DNA of 64,000 bases from Amblyomma americanum (taxonomy: Eukaryota > Arthropoda > Arachnida > Ixodida > Ixodidae), in NCBI RefSeq assembly GCF_052857255.1, contig NC_135506.1:75095056-75159055 (forward strand), written 5' to 3'. The notes under the pieces are model-generated. The model did no database searches and was not told where the DNA came from. It saw only the letters and a list, made by a program, of their open reading frames with translations. The stretch's first letter is position 1. Every line of letters starts with the position of its first letter. The position numbers were made by a program, and so were the translations under genes. Shown here piece after piece: positions 60,231 through 64,000 of this stretch.

Positions 60231-62367
60231 TTACCAGGGCGCTTTGTGCAAAATTCAATGGCGCGCGATGCAACTCGCAATCTCAGAATTGCGCCGCGCA
60301 TATCTGGCTGCGTTCAAGGACGGCGGTGAAATTAAACATTTGGAATAATATTTAAAGCAAAAAAAATATTACAGTAGTTGTACTTGTCACTCGCTATCTA
60401 AGATGCACGTAGTAAAAGTGAGGTCGGAACCGTATAGGGCCCCTTCGATAGCTTATCTGTGTCCGAAACTGGAAGCCCATTTGTATACATCAATGGACCG
60501 CCAAACGCCAAGGCCAATGCGCTATTTAATCAGGACATTCATGGGATGCGACTTTCCTCTGCGCAAAGCTTTATTATCTGCAGCGGGTCCTTAGACCTAA
60601 GATATTAAACTTATTTTTGGAATATGGCGGAGTGCTTGGCTAGAAGCACTCTGGCACGGGTCGGCCCGGTATTGCCCTGCCTCCGGGATCGGCCCGGGCA
60701 TATTAGCGCGGCGCGCCTTTTCTTTCACTCTTTGCTCTCCTATCGTTTGCCACTCCTACTAACAGCACGCGGCAGCGAGCGTGGCTCGGCTTGAGCCAGC
60801 AGGCAGGCCCGCGCTCTTTCCTTTTCCTTCTTCCTCTCGACAACATCCGTCAGTCAGTAACCAGGACATTAAAAATGTTCTGCGGCAGCCAAGATCCGAG
60901 CAGTTTTGCGGATTGGTCCCCGTGATCATCTCAAGCGAGGCTGCATGAAAGCAGGGTCATTCCGCAGTGCTGCGGGGATTCATTGACGCAGAGCATAAGG
61001 ACGCCCGCAACTGGCGGGCCGTCGGAGAGAGGCTCTGGAGAATGTCACGGCCTCGTCAGGAAGGCGTCCTCCGTAAATGAGAGGCCGTTCCCAAGAGGCC
61101 GCCGCTTTCAGCGCTACGCGAACGACGAACAGTGTTATTGATTGGGGCGCCCCGTTGGAAGGGTTTGGAGCGGAGGGCAGTCTGCCCGGAGAGGGCATAA
61201 GAACAAATGAGCGAACGTCACGCGCCTGAGTGGTTGCGGGGTGTCTGTTGATTACGCATGCTTTTGCACCCGCGCCTGCTAGTCACGGCTGCAACACGCA
61301 TTCAAATGAACTTGCGTACATCTTCGTGACAATGCGCTGCTCATTTTGTGCACCGAACATGCGGAGTTAGGGTAAGGGGGCGAGCAACTGCTGGCAAATT
61401 TGTACAGTTCACTCGCTTTATAGACGCTGTAAAGAAAAAAAATATTTTACGTCCCGAACTCCTTAGAGCCTTTTAGACGACAGAGCTAGCGTCACCTCAG
61501 CAGGTGTTGAACGCAATAATACTCCTGTGACGTGCTCAAGTTAAGTGCGCTTAAGAGGAGTATGGCTCTTATACCTGCACTCTTTGGCGAAGCTGCACGG
61601 TGTGTGGGGAGTGTCACTAACTGAGGAGTGCACTTCAGATGGAATGAGTTCACGGAACAGATTTCGCTGTATAGCCTCGACGGCAGTGCGTTTAAAAGAC
61701 AGCAAACGTAATACTAAAAAGTCACTTAGATCGATGTTTATGTTGCTTGTTTGTAACGCAGTTTTAGAAAACACAACAACCTTTTTCATAGCGCCAACAA
61801 AACAACACAGCAAAAAAAAACGTGATTCAATAGAGCTCCCTTTCAAGCCGCCATGTTGTTTGTTGTCAGAATTCTAGATAAGCTAAGGGATTCGTTTTGG
61901 CCGCTCTTTGCTTGCACTGCCTTAATAATAGAAATGCTTTCGTTTTTTGTCGTGAAGTATTATTTATGCATGTTGTTATTTCTAGTAGCATGCAAAACAA
62001 TAAATTTTGACAGCTTTTGGCTTTGTGACCTCGTTTTTTTCAAAAATCTGGCGCATTGTCTTTCGCCATTGTTGCTAGTGCAAGTCATACTTTTTCTCTG
62101 CTGAGAACCGAGAAGCCAAAAGTGTCGTTCCAGTTTCTGATGCCCTCTCACCCTAAGTACACTTACGGCACTTTTGAACTTACTTCATTTGGAGAATGGG
62201 TTTCGAACAATAGTGCATCCCAGGAAATCATCCCTTCATCTGCTGTTGCTGGCGAGCGCGCGAGTCGTCGAGAGGCTTTCAATTATCATCTTATGTTATA
62301 GACTGGCTTCTGGTTACGTCGCCGCCAGAAGATCGCTCAGTTCAAAACGATGCACAGGCATTTGGGT
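60231..62367. other. Anonymous DNA; GC-rich block at 60640-61200
   Basis: The 60640-61200 block is GC-rich and includes GGTCGGCCCGGTATTGCCC with GGGATCGGCCCGGGC. It is followed by a pyrimidine-rich run and a CAGTCAGTAACC motif. It could be the 5' UTR of a retroelement, but no coding follows in frame. The rest has frames under 111 codons and no domains. Confidence 0.35.
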
Positions 62368-62395
62368 GTAGTCAGGCTGATGATGATGATGATGG
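62368..62395 (+). mobile_element. LINE-type 3' tail fragment
   Basis: GTAGTCAGGCTGATGATGATG repeats the terminal segment seen at 53975-53995, again followed by GAT repeats. The sequence upstream (62140-62367) is non-coding and does not match the 53711 element by eye, so a different body carries the same tail. Confidence 0.6.
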
Positions 62396-63001
62396 CGGAT
62401 AGTTCATGAGCAGTAGCGACGCATCTCAAAAACAACACCTGTAGCATTCCTGCCGAGAAGCGAGCGTAACTTTTCATCTGGTCTTTCATTTGATTACGAA
62501 CAGTCCCATTTTTAGCACCGGTGTATGGAGATGTTAAGAAGTCTCTATCACGGATTGCCTATCATCGGCTACGTTTTCTTGCTCCTTTATCTGGCATTTT
62601 CTTTTGATTACATAGTTACTCGCCTGGACCGCTCCCTGCTATTCATTTCTTTGATTTTATTCTTCATTTTTTCGTAAAATATTCCACCAAGGTGTCAAGT
62701 AAGCAGCGCGACACATATACGGCATCGCTTGCGGCACCTCCCCGTCGAAGCATTCCTTTTTCCACATCTGACAGACATCGTCCTTGCTTCCCCGCTATGT
62801 GCCCGCGCGTATAACTACAAGGCAGCACACTGAGCCACATTAAGCGTTCGTGGACAGGCCTAGGCAATATGAAGTTGAACACTCTATTAGCGCACACTCT
62901 GTGATTCCTTCCAAAACACGAGTTTGAAGCGTATGTTCTTACTCTCTAAATAAATTATTTTCTCGATGCCAAAGCTTGTTAGTGTCGTATGAGGGCTGAT
63001 A
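62396..63001. other. Anonymous DNA, no gene seen
   Basis: One 77-codon reverse frame without domain. Nothing else recognised. Confidence 0.35.
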
Positions 63002-63264
63002 AAAATTGGTTTTGGGGGAAAGGAAAAGGCGCAGTATCTGTCTCATATATCGTTGGACACCTGAACCGCGCCGTAAGGGAAGGGGTAAAGGAGGGATTGA
63101 AAGAAGAAAAAAAGGGGTGCCGTAGGGGAGGGCTCCGGAATAATTTCGACCACCTGGGGATTTTTAACATGCACTGACATCGCACAGCACACGGGCGCCT
63201 TAGCGTTTTTTCTCCACAAAAACGCAGCCGCCGCAGTTGAGTTCGAACCCGGGAACTCACGTCG
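63002..63264 (-). mobile_element. SINE with long 3' module, reverse, B box intact
   Basis: On the minus strand the B box GGGTTCGAAC is intact (plus 63241-63250) but the A box is missing or beyond recognition. The Ruka-type body follows (GTGTGCTGTGCGATGTCAGTGC, CCCAGGTGGTCGAAATTATTCC). It then joins the long 3' module shared with 48466: GGCGCGGTTCAGGTGTCCAACG, ATATATGAGACAGATACTGCGCC and AAAACCAATT. This is the better copy of the subfamily. Confidence 0.88.
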
Positions 63265-63496
63265 ACCATGTTAGATTAAGCTTTTTTTTGTGTGTTTTAC
63301 CCTGATGCAGAAATGAAATTAAGCTTACGGCAAGTCATCCGTTCAATAAAGCATGCACGAAATCGAATAGATTCGAGGTCTGCAGTGGCCGCATGGAGTG
63401 CGAGGCGTCGACCTATTTCTAACTGTTAAGAAAACTTTCCACGACAGTAGGCTTTATATTTCTTTTCTCTGTATCATCATGCTATTCGTGTTTACC

Positions 63497-63740
63497 AGCT
63501 GCGGTGAATGAGTTGCTATGGCGTTCTCCTAGGTAGGAAGGAATACCGAGTTCGACCTTGGCTGCAGCAGGCGCTTCTCGATGTATGCGAATTTTAACGG
63601 CAGTTCTTGACCCGTGTACGTCGAAATTAGCAGGAGCTCTTTAATATGGTCCTCCTTGAGGCTGGGGTATTGATTGACGCAGAAAAATCAATAAATAAAT
63701 CAATCAATAAATCGATCAATCGACTAATTAATCAATCAAT
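63497..63740 (+). mobile_element. Divergent SINE with (ATCA)n tail
   Basis: AGCTGCGGTGAATGAGTTGCTATGGCG (decayed A-box region), GAGTTCGACCTTGGCTGC (B-box-like at about 63551), then GATGTATGCGAATTTTAACGGC and GTCGAAATTAGCAGGAGC follow the order of the Ruka-type SINE. The copy ends in ATCAATAAATAAATCAATCAATAAATCGATCAATC from 63687. Strong divergence makes this a probable rather than certain member. Confidence 0.5.
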
Positions 63741-64000
63741 CAATAGCCTTCCATCAATCAAGGATATGCTTGAGGCCATGTTCGGAAAGGCTCTCTAAAA
63801 CCACAGCACGATTTAACAGTGCACGGGCGTTCACCAGTCATACTAGCCGACGAGGCAACACCCTGATCATGAAAGCCAAGAAAAAGGCACTGGACAAAAA
63901 AGACGCATGGTCTCATGGACGACACTTTAATGCGGCGTACGACTGCGCATGCGCGACAGTAGTGTACGCGGAGAAGAGCGCGCAAGACTTTGCGTCGAGG

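Overview
This window looks like non-coding nuclear DNA from a hard (ixodid) tick. The main evidence is several copies of a tRNA-derived SINE with a clear RNA polymerase III A box and B box and the tick-type body (…CAGTGCACGTTAAAGA…CCCAGGTGGTC…). I recognise this as the Ruka-type SINE described from ixodid ticks. Decayed LINE and Penelope-like elements of the kind common in tick genomes support it. The species cannot be fixed from this sequence. No bacterial, viral or plasmid gene layout is present. No host protein-coding gene can be called with confidence: the long open frames are microsatellites, parts of mobile elements, or anonymous frames with no recognisable domain.

Layout. 1-5.7 kb: a copy of a three-copy dispersed repeat, an (ATGA)36 microsatellite, a decayed Penelope-like element (PLE) with a foldback hairpin upstream, a 440-bp TTC/TTA tract, and a probable PLE 3' terminus. 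5.7-12.3 kb: anonymous DNA, a GC-rich element with imperfect terminal inverted repeats (8065-8795), a SINE fragment, a compound CA/CACG/CATA microsatellite, a reverse-strand LINE-type 3' end, trinucleotide tracts and a repeat carrying CACGTGACCAA motifs. 12-20 kb: mostly anonymous, with three LINE-type 3' ends. 20.4-22.0 kb: a 5'-truncated LINE on the minus strand with a perfect 17-bp target-site duplication and a 1.1-kb CA tract in its 3' UTR. 22-34 kb: anonymous DNA with the first two of three copies of a ~100-bp palindromic element. 34-49 kb: the third palindrome copy, the densest SINE cluster, two copies of a ~230-bp MITE-like element, the other two copies of the dispersed repeat (one nested in another inverted-repeat element), and one cysteine-rich open frame. 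49-64 kb: anonymous DNA, an RTE-like LINE interrupted by a ~650-bp insertion, a PLE-like foldback insertion with direct repeats, a 52-bp minisatellite, a LINE 3' end and two or three more SINEs.

How the parts relate. Nothing here works as an operon or pathway. The organisation is layered transposition: LINE and PLE machinery (all copies here broken), SINEs and tail-sharing sequences that probably used LINE machinery, and short palindromic or TIR elements that look non-autonomous. Names come from motif recognition by eye. No database search was possible, so exact element ends and family names are provisional.
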